Source of the DNA: Bacteroidales bacterium
Lineage (GTDB): Bacteria > Bacteroidota > Bacteroidia > Bacteroidales > UBA932
Assembly (NCBI GenBank): GCA_017556665.1
Contig: JAFYMJ010000343.1
Span: 1 to 6,965 of the forward strand
Direction of reading: 5' to 3'
Length of the DNA: 6,965 nt
The notes beneath the pieces were generated by a model that was not told the origin of the DNA, made no database searches, and saw only the letters and a program-made list of their open reading frames with translations. The translations under genes and the position numbers were made by a program. Of this stretch, positions 1 through 4,643 are shown piece by piece (within the stretch, counting starts at the first letter, position 1; each line of letters opens with the position of its first letter).

Positions 1-719
1 GCTGCAACAGCTGTTGTTGCCTGTTTTACCTCTGTTACTGGAGTTGCAGGTTGTGCTGGCTGTGCTGGTTGTGCAGGTTGTGCTACTGCCACTGGCTCCG
101 CAACTTTTACAGGTGCCGGTTTCTCTTCTATTGGAGTTGCTGCAATATTCTCAAACATATATCCTCTGAATGATTCAAATATTTCATCTACAGCATCTAT
201 TGTTTTTGCCCTGAACTTGCCAAAACCTCTTGCAAGTTTAGTACGGTCCTTATTGATTGCATATCTGTCTATAATCCAATCTTCTGCATTGTAGTGTTGC
301 ATTAAGCCGCCCTCCATATAATCATACTTTATGTTCAATACACTAATAATGCATTTATTGTCTTTAATATCTACGCTTATGTTGCATTTCATTAATGCCT
401 TGTCCAATATAAGGGCAATATCCTTAAAGATGATATCTCTATTGAATATTATTACAATACTCTTTTTAGACTCATTCTTGTACGCTATTCTGCTGGCAAA
501 CTTTTTATCGAATTTGGCAATATAACTGTCCGCCCAGTCTGCTGCAATTTGATATACTTTGTCAATAGAAATGTTCTTATATTGCAATGAATCTTTAAAA
601 ACAACTTTCTCACCAACCTTTAATACTGGATCCAAATACCTGTCCATCTTACTTTCATCTATCTGTGCAAGAGCAAGGACTGGCATTAACATAAAAATAA
701 ACAAGACTAACTTTTTCAT
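1..719 (-). CDS. Secreted DUF4468-like protein with C-terminal Ala-Gln-Pro repeat (partial at left edge)
   Basis: An open frame begins with ATG at 719-717 and runs off the left edge without a stop, giving 239 visible residues. Residues 1-19 form a signal peptide (MKKLVLF, hydrophobic core, cleavage after ALA-Q), so the product is exported to the periplasm or outer membrane. Residues about 45-135 resemble the DUF4468 (TBP-like fold) domain common in Bacteroidota: a helix with the DWADSYIAKF segment, then strands ending in a CNISVDIKDNKCIISVLNI stretch. Residues about 155-190 are a charged helical tail. After residue 195 the chain becomes low-complexity, rich in Pro, Ala, Val and Gln, with four perfect AQP units at residues 213-224. 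The true C terminus is outside the window. The function of DUF4468 is not established. The gene lies 80 bases downstream of the ECF sigma gene on the same strand, so it may be co-transcribed or use its own -7 box at 741-748. The reading frame and export signal are clear; the domain name is from recognition by eye. Confidence 0.8.
   Translation of the reverse strand, partial: MKKLVLFIFMLMPVLALAQIDESKMDRYLDPVLKVGEKVVFKDSLQYKNISIDKVYQIAADWADSYIAKFDKKFASRIAYKNESKKSIVIIFNRDIIFKDIALILDKALMKCNISVDIKDNKCIISVLNIKYDYMEGGLMQHYNAEDWIIDRYAINKDRTKLARGFGKFRAKTIDAVDEIFESFRGYMFENIAATPIEEKPAPVKVAEPVAVAQPAQPAQPAQPATPVTEVKQATTAVA
48..83 (-). repeat. Four tandem 9-base units encoding Ala-Gln-Pro
   Basis: Four in-frame 9-base units on the minus strand each encode A-Q-P (residues 213-224 of the DUF4468-like protein). 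They differ only at synonymous third positions (CAA/CAG, CCT/CCA). An A-T-P unit follows, so the array is decaying at that edge. Such Pro/Ala-rich tracts usually act as extended linkers in exported proteins. The short, near-identical units could change copy number between strains. Confidence 0.8.
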
Positions 720-740
720 ACTTTTTAAATAATATTTTCT

Positions 741-748
741 CAAAGTTA
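741..748 (-). promoter_or_regulatory. Candidate -7 box (TAACTTTG) for the DUF4468-like gene
   Basis: The minus strand reads TAACTTTG, a full match to the Bacteroidota primary-sigma -7 consensus TAnnTTTG. It ends 21 bases before the ATG, leaving a short AT-rich leader. No clear TTTG -33 element is found at the usual distance, only a T-run, so the call rests on a single box. If real, the DUF4468-like gene can be transcribed independently of the sigma factor gene. Confidence 0.45.
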
Positions 749-799
749 AGAAAATTCATAAAAAAACTACTTATTGCCTGTTTATTTTTAATATTTCAC

Positions 800-1294
800 T
801 TACTTGCTGCCTATCATATCTATAAGTTTCTTTCTTGAGAAATGGATTCTGCTTTTTACGGTTCCAAGCTGCAGACCAAGTTCTTCTGCTATTTCCTGAT
901 ATTTGAACCCGTCATCGTGCATCTGAAATGGGATTCTGAACTCAGGCTCAAGGGAATTTACAATAAATGTAAGTTCTTTAAAGTTTACATCACTCTCTGG
1001 ACTTGAATCTGCGAGTTTGCTTTTTAATACAAAATCTTTAACATCGTTTGAAAATATTTTTTCACTCTTGTTCTTTCTTCGGTAATCGTTAATAAACGTG
1101 TTTCTTAGAATTGTATACAGCCACGCTTTTATATTGGTCTGAGCATCAAACTTATCCTCATTTACAAGAGCCTTATATAAAGTCTCCTGAACCAAGTCCT
1201 TAGCATCTTCCATATTAAGTGTGAGGCTATATGCATATCTTTTAAGAGCAGGTTCCAAACATACTAGTTCTGTGTTGAATGATTTTGCCTCCAT
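800..1294 (-). CDS. ECF-family RNA polymerase sigma factor
   Basis: This complete 164-residue protein has the two-domain layout of extracytoplasmic-function sigma factors. Region 2 spans about residues 12-75 and includes the core-binding DLVQETLYKAL helix (33-43) and the -10-recognition segment WLYTILRNTFINDYRR (58-73). A linker follows (about 76-104). Region 4 covers about 106-160, with a helix-turn-helix in YQEIAEELGLQLGTVKSRIH (132-151) that would read the -35 element. Length is normal for the family. There is no signal peptide or membrane segment, so it acts in the cytoplasm by redirecting RNA polymerase. ECF factors are often held by an adjacent membrane anti-sigma factor, but none is visible: the downstream same-strand gene encodes a DUF4468-like exported protein with no internal transmembrane helix. 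The upstream region holds an ECF-like site (1325-1352), suggesting self-activation. The family call is firm; the regulon and signal are unknown. Confidence 0.95.
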   Translation of the reverse strand: MEAKSFNTELVCLEPALKRYAYSLTLNMEDAKDLVQETLYKALVNEDKFDAQTNIKAWLYTILRNTFINDYRRKNKSEKIFSNDVKDFVLKSKLADSSPESDVNFKELTFIVNSLEPEFRIPFQMHDDGFKYQEIAEELGLQLGTVKSRIHFSRKKLIDMIGSK

Positions 1295-1324
1295 AATATT
1301 TGCTTTGAGATTTATTTCACACTT

Positions 1325-1352
1325 ATAACTTAAAAACAGCTAAAAAGTTTCA
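1325..1352 (-). promoter_or_regulatory. Candidate ECF-type promoter upstream of the sigma factor gene
   Basis: The minus strand carries TGAAAC (1352-1347), a 16-base spacer and AGTTAT (1330-1325), 30 bases before the sigma factor ATG. TGAAAC plus a 16-base spacer is the layout of several ECF promoters (for example Bacillus sigma-W, TGAAAC-N16-CGTA). No TAnnTTTG box is seen in this leader, which fits autoregulation rather than primary-sigma transcription. The site lies in very AT-rich DNA, so a chance match is possible. Confidence 0.35.
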
Positions 1353-1384
1353 CAAAAAAACAGCCTAAATAAAAACTTAACCTT

Positions 1385-1418
1385 TTTGCAACAAATCAAA
1401 AAAATAGAGGTAATTTTG
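1385..1418 (+). promoter_or_regulatory. Candidate primary-sigma promoter for the GDPD gene
   Basis: TTTG (1385-1388) is followed after 22 bases by TAATTTTG (1411-1418), matching TAnnTTTG. The spacer is a little longer than the preferred 19-21 bases. The -7 box ends 49 bases before the ATG at 1468. Its last two bases overlap the -35-like element of the ECF-type candidate at 1417-1442, so the two would be alternative, mutually exclusive promoters. Confidence 0.4.
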
Positions 1419-1442
1419 AAACAAATTAAGAAATTGTCCGTT
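1417..1442 (+). promoter_or_regulatory. Candidate ECF-type promoter upstream of the GDPD gene
   Basis: TGAAAC (1417-1422), a 16-base spacer (1423-1438) and CGTT (1439-1442) lie 25 bases before the GDPD start codon. The spacing and -35 hexamer are the same as in the site found in the opposite orientation ahead of the neighbouring ECF sigma gene, and both -10 regions contain GTT. Shared use by that sigma factor is an inference. Confidence 0.4.
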
Positions 1443-1467
1443 TAATAAAGATAAACATTCCATAGAT

Positions 1468-2232
1468 ATGAAATTTATACCTAAAACCCTAATTATCTGT
1501 ATATTATGCTTTACAAGCCTATACAGTTATGCTCAAGTTACCCAAGTAGTTGCACATAGAGGATACTGGGATACCCCCAATAACAACCAAAACTCAATTA
1601 CCGCACTCAAACGTGCACAATCCATCCCGGTATACGGAAGTGAGTTTGATGTAAATATGACATCAGATGGTGTTATGATTGTAAGCCATGGTCCAAAACT
1701 TGAGACAATAGCAGATGTACAGAAAGCATCATACAAAGAAGTTAAAAAATTAAGGTTAAAGAATGGAGAAAAAGTCCCTACACTAAAAGAGTATCTTAAA
1801 CAAGGTAAAAAGGGAGATATCAAATTAATTTTTGAGCTAAAGGTTCATCCTGCCGGAGAAAAAGAAAACATTGCCGTTAAAAAATCTGCAGATATGGTAA
1901 AAAAGATGAAACTGCAAGATAAGGTAGAGTTTATATCTTTCAGCTTGGAGGCATGCAAACAACTTGCTCAACTTATGCCAGAGTGCAGAGTACAGTATCT
2001 TAGCGGAAAAATTCCACCAAAAGAACTAAAAGAAATGGGTATAATGGGCTTGGACTACCACTACTCACAAATTCAGAAAAATCCTCAGTGGATAGAAGAG
2101 GCTCATAATCTTGGAATGATTGTTAATGTATGGACTGTAAACAAACCAGAACTAATTAAAGAAATGATAGATTTAAAGGTAGATTTTATTACAACAGATG
2201 CTCCAGAACTGGTGCTTGAGATGTTAAAATAA
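1468..2232 (+). CDS. Exported glycerophosphodiester phosphodiesterase-family protein
   Basis: This complete 254-residue protein begins with a signal peptide (residues 1-22, hydrophobic core, cleavage near SYA-Q), so it acts in the periplasm or at the outer membrane. The mature part is a single GDPD TIM-barrel domain. Visible family residues are His30-Arg31 (VAHRGYW), Glu59 and Asp61 (GSEFDV, metal-binding), His74 (second catalytic histidine), Glu123 and Lys125 (FELK), Trp222 (NVWTVN) and the C-terminal FITTDAPE stretch (243-250 approx.). The family hydrolyses glycerophosphodiesters to glycerol-3-phosphate and an alcohol with a divalent metal. Two departures from the common motif are seen: the usual PENT-like segment reads NNNQNS, and the usual His-Asp reads His74-Gly75. 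The catalytic set is otherwise kept, so activity is likely but the exact substrate is uncertain. It is transcribed divergently from the ECF sigma gene. Only an AT-only inverted repeat follows it, so transcription may continue towards the tRNA. Confidence 0.92.
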   Translation: MKFIPKTLIICILCFTSLYSYAQVTQVVAHRGYWDTPNNNQNSITALKRAQSIPVYGSEFDVNMTSDGVMIVSHGPKLETIADVQKASYKEVKKLRLKNGEKVPTLKEYLKQGKKGDIKLIFELKVHPAGEKENIAVKKSADMVKKMKLQDKVEFISFSLEACKQLAQLMPECRVQYLSGKIPPKELKEMGIMGLDYHYSQIQKNPQWIEEAHNLGMIVNVWTVNKPELIKEMIDLKVDFITTDAPELVLEMLK

Positions 2233-2242
2233 TTTTTTCTTG

Positions 2243-2268
2243 AATTTTTATTTGCATAATTAAAAATT
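2243..2268 (+). repeat. AT-only inverted repeat between the GDPD and tRNA genes
   Basis: A perfect 8-base inverted repeat, AATTTTTA (2243-2250) and TAAAAATT (2261-2268), has a 10-base loop and runs into further T residues. It could act as a weak terminator for the GDPD gene. The -33 TTTG element of the tRNA promoter sits inside the loop. The stem has no G or C pairs, so it may be only a by-product of AT richness. Confidence 0.3.
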
Positions 2269-2281
2269 TTATCTACCTTTG
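2251..2281 (+). promoter_or_regulatory. Promoter of the tRNA-Ser gene (Bacteroidota -33/-7 type)
   Basis: TTTG (2251-2254), exactly 19 bases of spacer and TACCTTTG (2274-2281) give a full match to the Bacteroidota primary-sigma consensus TTTG-N19-TAnnTTTG. The -7 box ends 16 bases before the mature tRNA 5' end, which fits a short precursor leader. This is the strongest promoter in the window and is good evidence for the host phylum. Confidence 0.85.
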
Positions 2282-2297
2282 CAATCCCAATCGGGAA

Positions 2298-2382
2298 GGA
2301 GAGATGGCAGAGTGGTCGAATGCGGCGGTCTTGAAAACCGTTGAACGGAAACGTTCCAGGGGTTCGAATCCCTTTCTCTCCG
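2298..2382 (+). tRNA. tRNA-Ser (anticodon UGA)
   Basis: An 85-base tRNA gene folds completely. The acceptor stem is GGAGAGA (2298-2304) with TCTCTCC (2375-2381), followed by discriminator G at 2382. The anticodon stem is 2325-2329 with 2337-2341, including one G-U pair, and the anticodon TGA is at 2332-2334. The long variable arm typical of class II serine tRNAs is GAACG/CGTTC around a GAAA loop (2343-2356). The T arm is 2358-2362 with 2370-2374 and loop TTCGAAT. It decodes UCA and, by wobble, other UCN codons. The 3' CCA is not encoded, so it must be added after transcription. A consensus promoter precedes it and a strong hairpin terminator follows. The last 15 bases of the acceptor/T region are repeated at 2570-2584. 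Confidence 0.97.
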
Positions 2383-2393
2383 CAAATTTGCGG
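2380..2393 (+). repeat. 14-base perfect palindrome at the tRNA 3' end
   Basis: CCGCAAATTTGCGG is a perfect palindrome that overlaps the last three bases of the tRNA gene (2380-2382). Twelve bases of it (2382-2393) also form part of the left arm of the 16-base inverted repeat (2382-2397 with 2513-2528). The second copy of the tRNA 3' region lacks this linker and has AATA instead, so the palindrome looks like a later insertion or replacement. Confidence 0.7.
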
Positions 2394-2528
2394 AAGCCGG
2401 AAGATAAAATCTTCCGGTTTTTTTGTATCCATACTGAAACGTTGCAAACCTTGTTTGCATAAGTGAAAGGAGGGATACAAAAATAAAAGAGGAAGCATAG
2501 CGCCCTCTTTAAGCTTCCGCAAATTTGC
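2382..2528. repeat. 147-base segment bounded by perfect 16-base inverted repeats
   Basis: The 16 bases at 2382-2397 are the exact reverse complement of those at 2513-2528 (GCTTCCGCAAATTTGC). The segment between them holds the tRNA terminator, the TGCAAAC hairpin and a purine-rich stretch with an AAAGAGG/CCTCTTT hairpin (2486-2492 with 2504-2510). The layout resembles a small non-autonomous element with terminal inverted repeats, but no target-site duplication is evident and the left arm begins at the last base of the tRNA. A long-range RNA or DNA hairpin is an alternative reading. Confidence 0.6.
2397..2424 (+). terminator. Intrinsic terminator of the tRNA-Ser gene
   Basis: A perfect 9-base stem, CCGGAAGAT (2397-2405) with ATCTTCCGG (2409-2417), has a 3-base AAA loop and is followed at once by seven T residues (2418-2424). 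This is a classic Rho-independent terminator 14 bases after the tRNA. Confidence 0.93.
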
Positions 2529-2535
2529 AAGGGCC

Positions 2536-2566
2536 CCTGCGGCGAGCAGATAGGGAATGCCGCAGG
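2536..2566 (+). other. GC-rich hairpin just upstream of the second tRNA 3' copy
   Basis: CCTGCGGC (2536-2543) pairs perfectly with GCCGCAGG (2559-2566) across a 15-base loop. It is much more GC-rich than its surroundings and is not followed by a T-run, so it is not a terminator. It ends 3 bases before copy B of the direct repeat (2570). The CAGG of its right arm and the following bases loosely resemble the T arm of the tRNA with the T loop deleted, so it may be a rearranged tRNA remnant. Function unknown. Confidence 0.5.
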
Positions 2567-2569
2567 CCA

Positions 2570-2651
2570 AATCCCTTTCTCTCCAATAGGAAGATCAAAT
2601 CTTCCAGTTTTTTTGTATCCATACTGAAACGGTGCAAACATTGTGTTTGCA
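2570..2651 (+). repeat. Direct repeat copy B: duplicated tRNA-Ser 3' end plus terminator and hairpin
   Basis: Bases 2570-2584 repeat the last 15 bases of the tRNA acceptor/T region exactly. Bases 2607-2631 repeat 2417-2441 exactly (25 bases). A terminator-like hairpin lies between them and a TGCAAAC/GTTTGCA hairpin (2633-2639 with 2645-2651, 5-base loop) follows, as in copy A. The base after the acceptor copy is A, not the serine discriminator G, and no 5' tRNA half is present, so this is not a functional tRNA. It could be a remnant of a second tRNA locus, an attachment-site duplicate or a product of unequal recombination between tRNA loci. Confidence 0.85.
2589..2614 (+). terminator. Second terminator-like hairpin (copy B)
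   Basis: GGAAGAT (2589-2595) pairs with ATCTTCC (2599-2605) around a CAA loop, then AG and seven T residues (2608-2614). It is a diverged duplicate of the tRNA terminator and would stop any read-through before the downstream plus-strand genes. No gene lies directly in front of it. Confidence 0.8.
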
Positions 2652-2833
2652 TCCTCATATATAGCAATACATAAATTTATTCTCTCCGATATAAGGTTCC
2701 GTTTACGTCTTAACAAACAAAAAAAATTAGGCACTAAACAGATATAGATAAATAAAGCAAAAAGTTGATTTTTCCAATGCCTATTTTTTAGTTATCTTCG
2801 CTTTAGTTGTTATAATCACTAAGAAACAGTTAT
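2652..2833. other. AT-rich intergenic region before the unrecognised gene
   Basis: No coding signal is seen here. Bases 2680-2688 (TTCTCTCCG) match the tRNA acceptor 3' end including the discriminator G, a possible third, very short remnant. TAGGCA (2728-2733) and TGCCTA (2778-2783), each flanked by a poly-A or poly-T run, make an imperfect inverted repeat with a 44-base interval. TATCTTCG at 2793-2800 is one base from the TAnnTTTG -7 consensus and could serve the gene at 2834, but no -33 TTTG lies at the right distance. Confidence 0.4.
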
Positions 2834-3805
2834 ATGACAAGAGAGACAAAAATACATCCAACTGAATCATATTCACAACACCTTAACGATGTAAAGCAGA
2901 TATTTGCATCTCTGAATAAAGAAGACATTGATGGTAGTTCAGGCTTCTCTGCCAATAAAAATGATATCTTAAAATTATTTGAGGATACTGCACCCAAAGA
3001 CCACATAAAATCCTACATTTTTGTGCGTTTAGCACTTATAGACAACATTTATTCAACTCAAATGAATAAAAGATATTACGCACTTGACGAATTAGCGGAG
3101 ACTCTATCAAAAATTGCAAATGGTAAAGCAGGTAAACTAAGACAACTGTTTATAGATTTTACAAAAGATCCAGATAACACAATAAAACAATTTAATTATA
3201 CCTCAAAAGATAGAGATGGGAACGATATCGAAACAAATTTATTTTCTAATAATTATGGAATAAGCAAAGATGGCAAAGATAAAGGTGCTGCAATATCTCT
3301 CATCAGCAAATATGCATACTTTGATACTGCTTACAATTTTCCCATTTATGACTCTGTAGCATATGAGATGTTTCCTTTAGTATGGACAGCATGTGGATTT
3401 GGAGAAAAAGAAGTTCCACAAATTAATGTTTCCCAAAAAGGGAAAATATTGGGAAAAGAGACAATGGTAAAATATATAAATGGCATTAATGCCCTTATTA
3501 TGAAACTTAACATTGAAACTCATGAAAAAAAATATGATCATCTGGATAGACTCCTGTGGTTTGTTGGTAAAATTCGCAGAGGCAATTTATCTCTAGTTCT
3601 TACCAAGGAACAATATCTAGAAACATTAAGTAAATGTCGTACAAAAGAGGTTAAATACACAACAAAGAAAGGTAAAGAAAAAACATATATTGAATATTAT
3701 TTTAATATAGATGAAGTAGACCTTGAACAGCTGGATTTCTTAAAACAAGACAATCTTCTATTTAAATTCTTTTTGCTTGCCAAATATTATGGACATAAGA
3801 AATAA
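2834..3805 (+). CDS. Unrecognised cytoplasmic protein, 323 residues
   Basis: A complete open frame begins at ATG 2834; I do not recognise the family with certainty. There is no signal peptide or transmembrane segment, and the protein is rich in Lys, Asp and Tyr with mostly helical patterns. Segments that look conserved are ALIDNIYSTQM (67-77), SLISKYAYF (155-163), FPIYDS (169-174) and YDHLDRLLWFVGK (234-246); a Lys-rich insert is at about 272-284. The order helix, SKYxxF, F-P-I-Y-D-S, then a Leu-Trp helix is reminiscent of uncharacterised bacterial proteins that I loosely associate with helix-hairpin-helix/OGG-type glycosylase folds, but this is a weak resemblance and no catalytic assignment is made. 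The DUF2461 gene follows after 8 bases, so the two are probably one transcript. The gene sits just beyond the tRNA repeat tract, so it could be acquired DNA, though no integrase is present. Confidence 0.85.
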   Translation: MTRETKIHPTESYSQHLNDVKQIFASLNKEDIDGSSGFSANKNDILKLFEDTAPKDHIKSYIFVRLALIDNIYSTQMNKRYYALDELAETLSKIANGKAGKLRQLFIDFTKDPDNTIKQFNYTSKDRDGNDIETNLFSNNYGISKDGKDKGAAISLISKYAYFDTAYNFPIYDSVAYEMFPLVWTACGFGEKEVPQINVSQKGKILGKETMVKYINGINALIMKLNIETHEKKYDHLDRLLWFVGKIRRGNLSLVLTKEQYLETLSKCRTKEVKYTTKKGKEKTYIEYYFNIDEVDLEQLDFLKQDNLLFKFFLLAKYYGHKK

Positions 3806-3813
3806 ATTTCTTT

Positions 3814-4512
3814 ATGAAAAATCTATTCAATTTTTTAAACAGGTTGTCGGAGAACAATAACAGAGAGTGGTTTTATAGCCATAAAGAAGAGTATCTCTCT
3901 ATTCGAAGTGGGTTTGAGGAGTTTGCACAAAAATTGATAGATAAAATTTGTCAATGGGATGAGGATATTGCAAACTCCAATCTTAAGGTAAAGGATTGCA
4001 CATATAGAATAAACAGAGATACCAGATTCAGCAAAAACAAAGAACCATACAAGACTCATATGGGTATCTTTATATGCAAGGGTGGTAAAAAATCTCCTTA
4101 TGCAGGGTACTACCTTCATCTGGAGCCACCTGTAAATTCAGATGCCCCACTCTCTATGGGTGGATGCTTTATTATTGCCGGCACATATCACTTTGAGCCA
4201 AAAGTACTCAGGAGCATAAGGGATGAAATTCATGTAAACGGAGACTCATTTATTGAATCAATTAATCAGGCAAAAGGATTTAAGATTGATGAATCCAATA
4301 TGCTTAAGAAAGTGCCATCTGAGTTTGCCGGAGCACCCTTAAAATGGCATAATCTGCTAAAAATGAAAAACTACGGCCTTATAAAAGCCGTAGATATGGA
4401 ATATATATGCAAAGAAGATGCAATTGATATTATAGCCGATGACTTTAAAAGTTGCAGCAACTTTATTAAAAAACTCAATATGGCTATTGATTATGCTTAC
4501 GAAGAGATGTAG
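3814..4512 (+). CDS. DUF2461 family protein
   Basis: This complete 232-residue protein matches the DUF2461 family (TIGR02453-type) across its length, and the usual family length is similar. Recognisable blocks are LNRLSENNNREWFYSHKEEY (8-27), the Arg-rich RINRDTRFSKNKEPYKTHMG segment (65-84), GYYLHLEP (98-105), and the Gly-Gly-Cys-Phe strand after LSMGG near 114-119. The start at 3814 is supported because the family's N-terminal helix begins almost at once. There is no signal peptide or membrane segment, so it is cytoplasmic. The biochemical role of the family is not established. It begins 8 bases after the stop of the 323-residue gene and is probably translated from the same message. Only a short CACATTTGTG inverted repeat follows, so transcripts may end at or near the convergent hairpin at 4585-4614. 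Confidence 0.9.
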   Translation: MKNLFNFLNRLSENNNREWFYSHKEEYLSIRSGFEEFAQKLIDKICQWDEDIANSNLKVKDCTYRINRDTRFSKNKEPYKTHMGIFICKGGKKSPYAGYYLHLEPPVNSDAPLSMGGCFIIAGTYHFEPKVLRSIRDEIHVNGDSFIESINQAKGFKIDESNMLKKVPSEFAGAPLKWHNLLKMKNYGLIKAVDMEYICKEDAIDIIADDFKSCSNFIKKLNMAIDYAYEEM

Positions 4513-4584
4513 TAAGGCCCATAAACCAATAAATTCTTTCACATTTGTGTAAAGTTATATAAAAAAATGAAATGATGGAAAACC

Positions 4585-4614
4585 AAAAAAAGAGGTGGCC
4601 TTTGGGTCACCTCT
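4585..4614 (-). terminator. Intrinsic terminator of the efflux operon
   Basis: On the minus strand a 10-base stem (4614-4605 with 4600-4591, one G-U-type mismatch at 4598/4607) closes a 4-base loop and runs into seven T residues (4591-4585). It begins 29 bases past the stop codon of the outer-membrane factor gene. On the plus strand the hairpin lacks a following T-run, so it mainly serves the minus-strand operon. It may still block convergent transcripts from the DUF2461 gene. Confidence 0.9.
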
Positions 4615-4643
4615 CCACTGATAAAGTTATTTTAATAAAATTA

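Larger units (their letters stand above)
2367..2459 (+). repeat. Direct repeat copy A: tRNA 3' end, terminator and second hairpin
   Basis: This unit contains the last 15 bases of the tRNA acceptor/T region (2367-2381), a linker, the terminator hairpin with its T-run, a 25-base stretch identical in copy B (2417-2441), and a small hairpin TGCAAAC/GTTTGCA (2443-2449 with 2453-2459, 3-base loop). Copy B lies at 2570-2651. The two copies differ mainly in the linker and in the loops, while all stems are kept. Confidence 0.85.

Noticed and set aside
331..525. 64-residue plus-strand hydrophobic open frame
   Set aside because: It lies wholly antisense to the DUF4468-like gene, which has a signal peptide and a recognisable domain; the hydrophobicity comes from complementing AT-rich codons.
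2570..2584. A second tRNA gene
   Set aside because: Only the 3' 15 bases match; there is no 5' acceptor strand, D arm or anticodon arm upstream, and the discriminator base differs.
2103..2734. Three minus-strand open frames antisense to tRNA-Ser and its flank (61-155 residues), containing [13 protein letters not shown] peptides
   Set aside because: They are translations of the complement of a well-folded tRNA gene, its terminator and repeat copies. Peptides of the GIRTPG type are a known annotation artefact at serine tRNA genes.
2811..2816. TATAAT upstream of the 323-residue gene as a sigma-70 -10 box
   Set aside because: Bacteroidota primary sigma uses TAnnTTTG with a TTTG at -33, and no TTGACA-like element is placed correctly; AT-rich DNA makes this hexamer unremarkable.
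2367..4512. A genomic island bounded by tRNA-derived attachment sites and carrying the two plus-strand genes
   Set aside because: The second tRNA 3' copy lies before these genes, not after them, and no integrase or transposase is present, so island boundaries cannot be supported.
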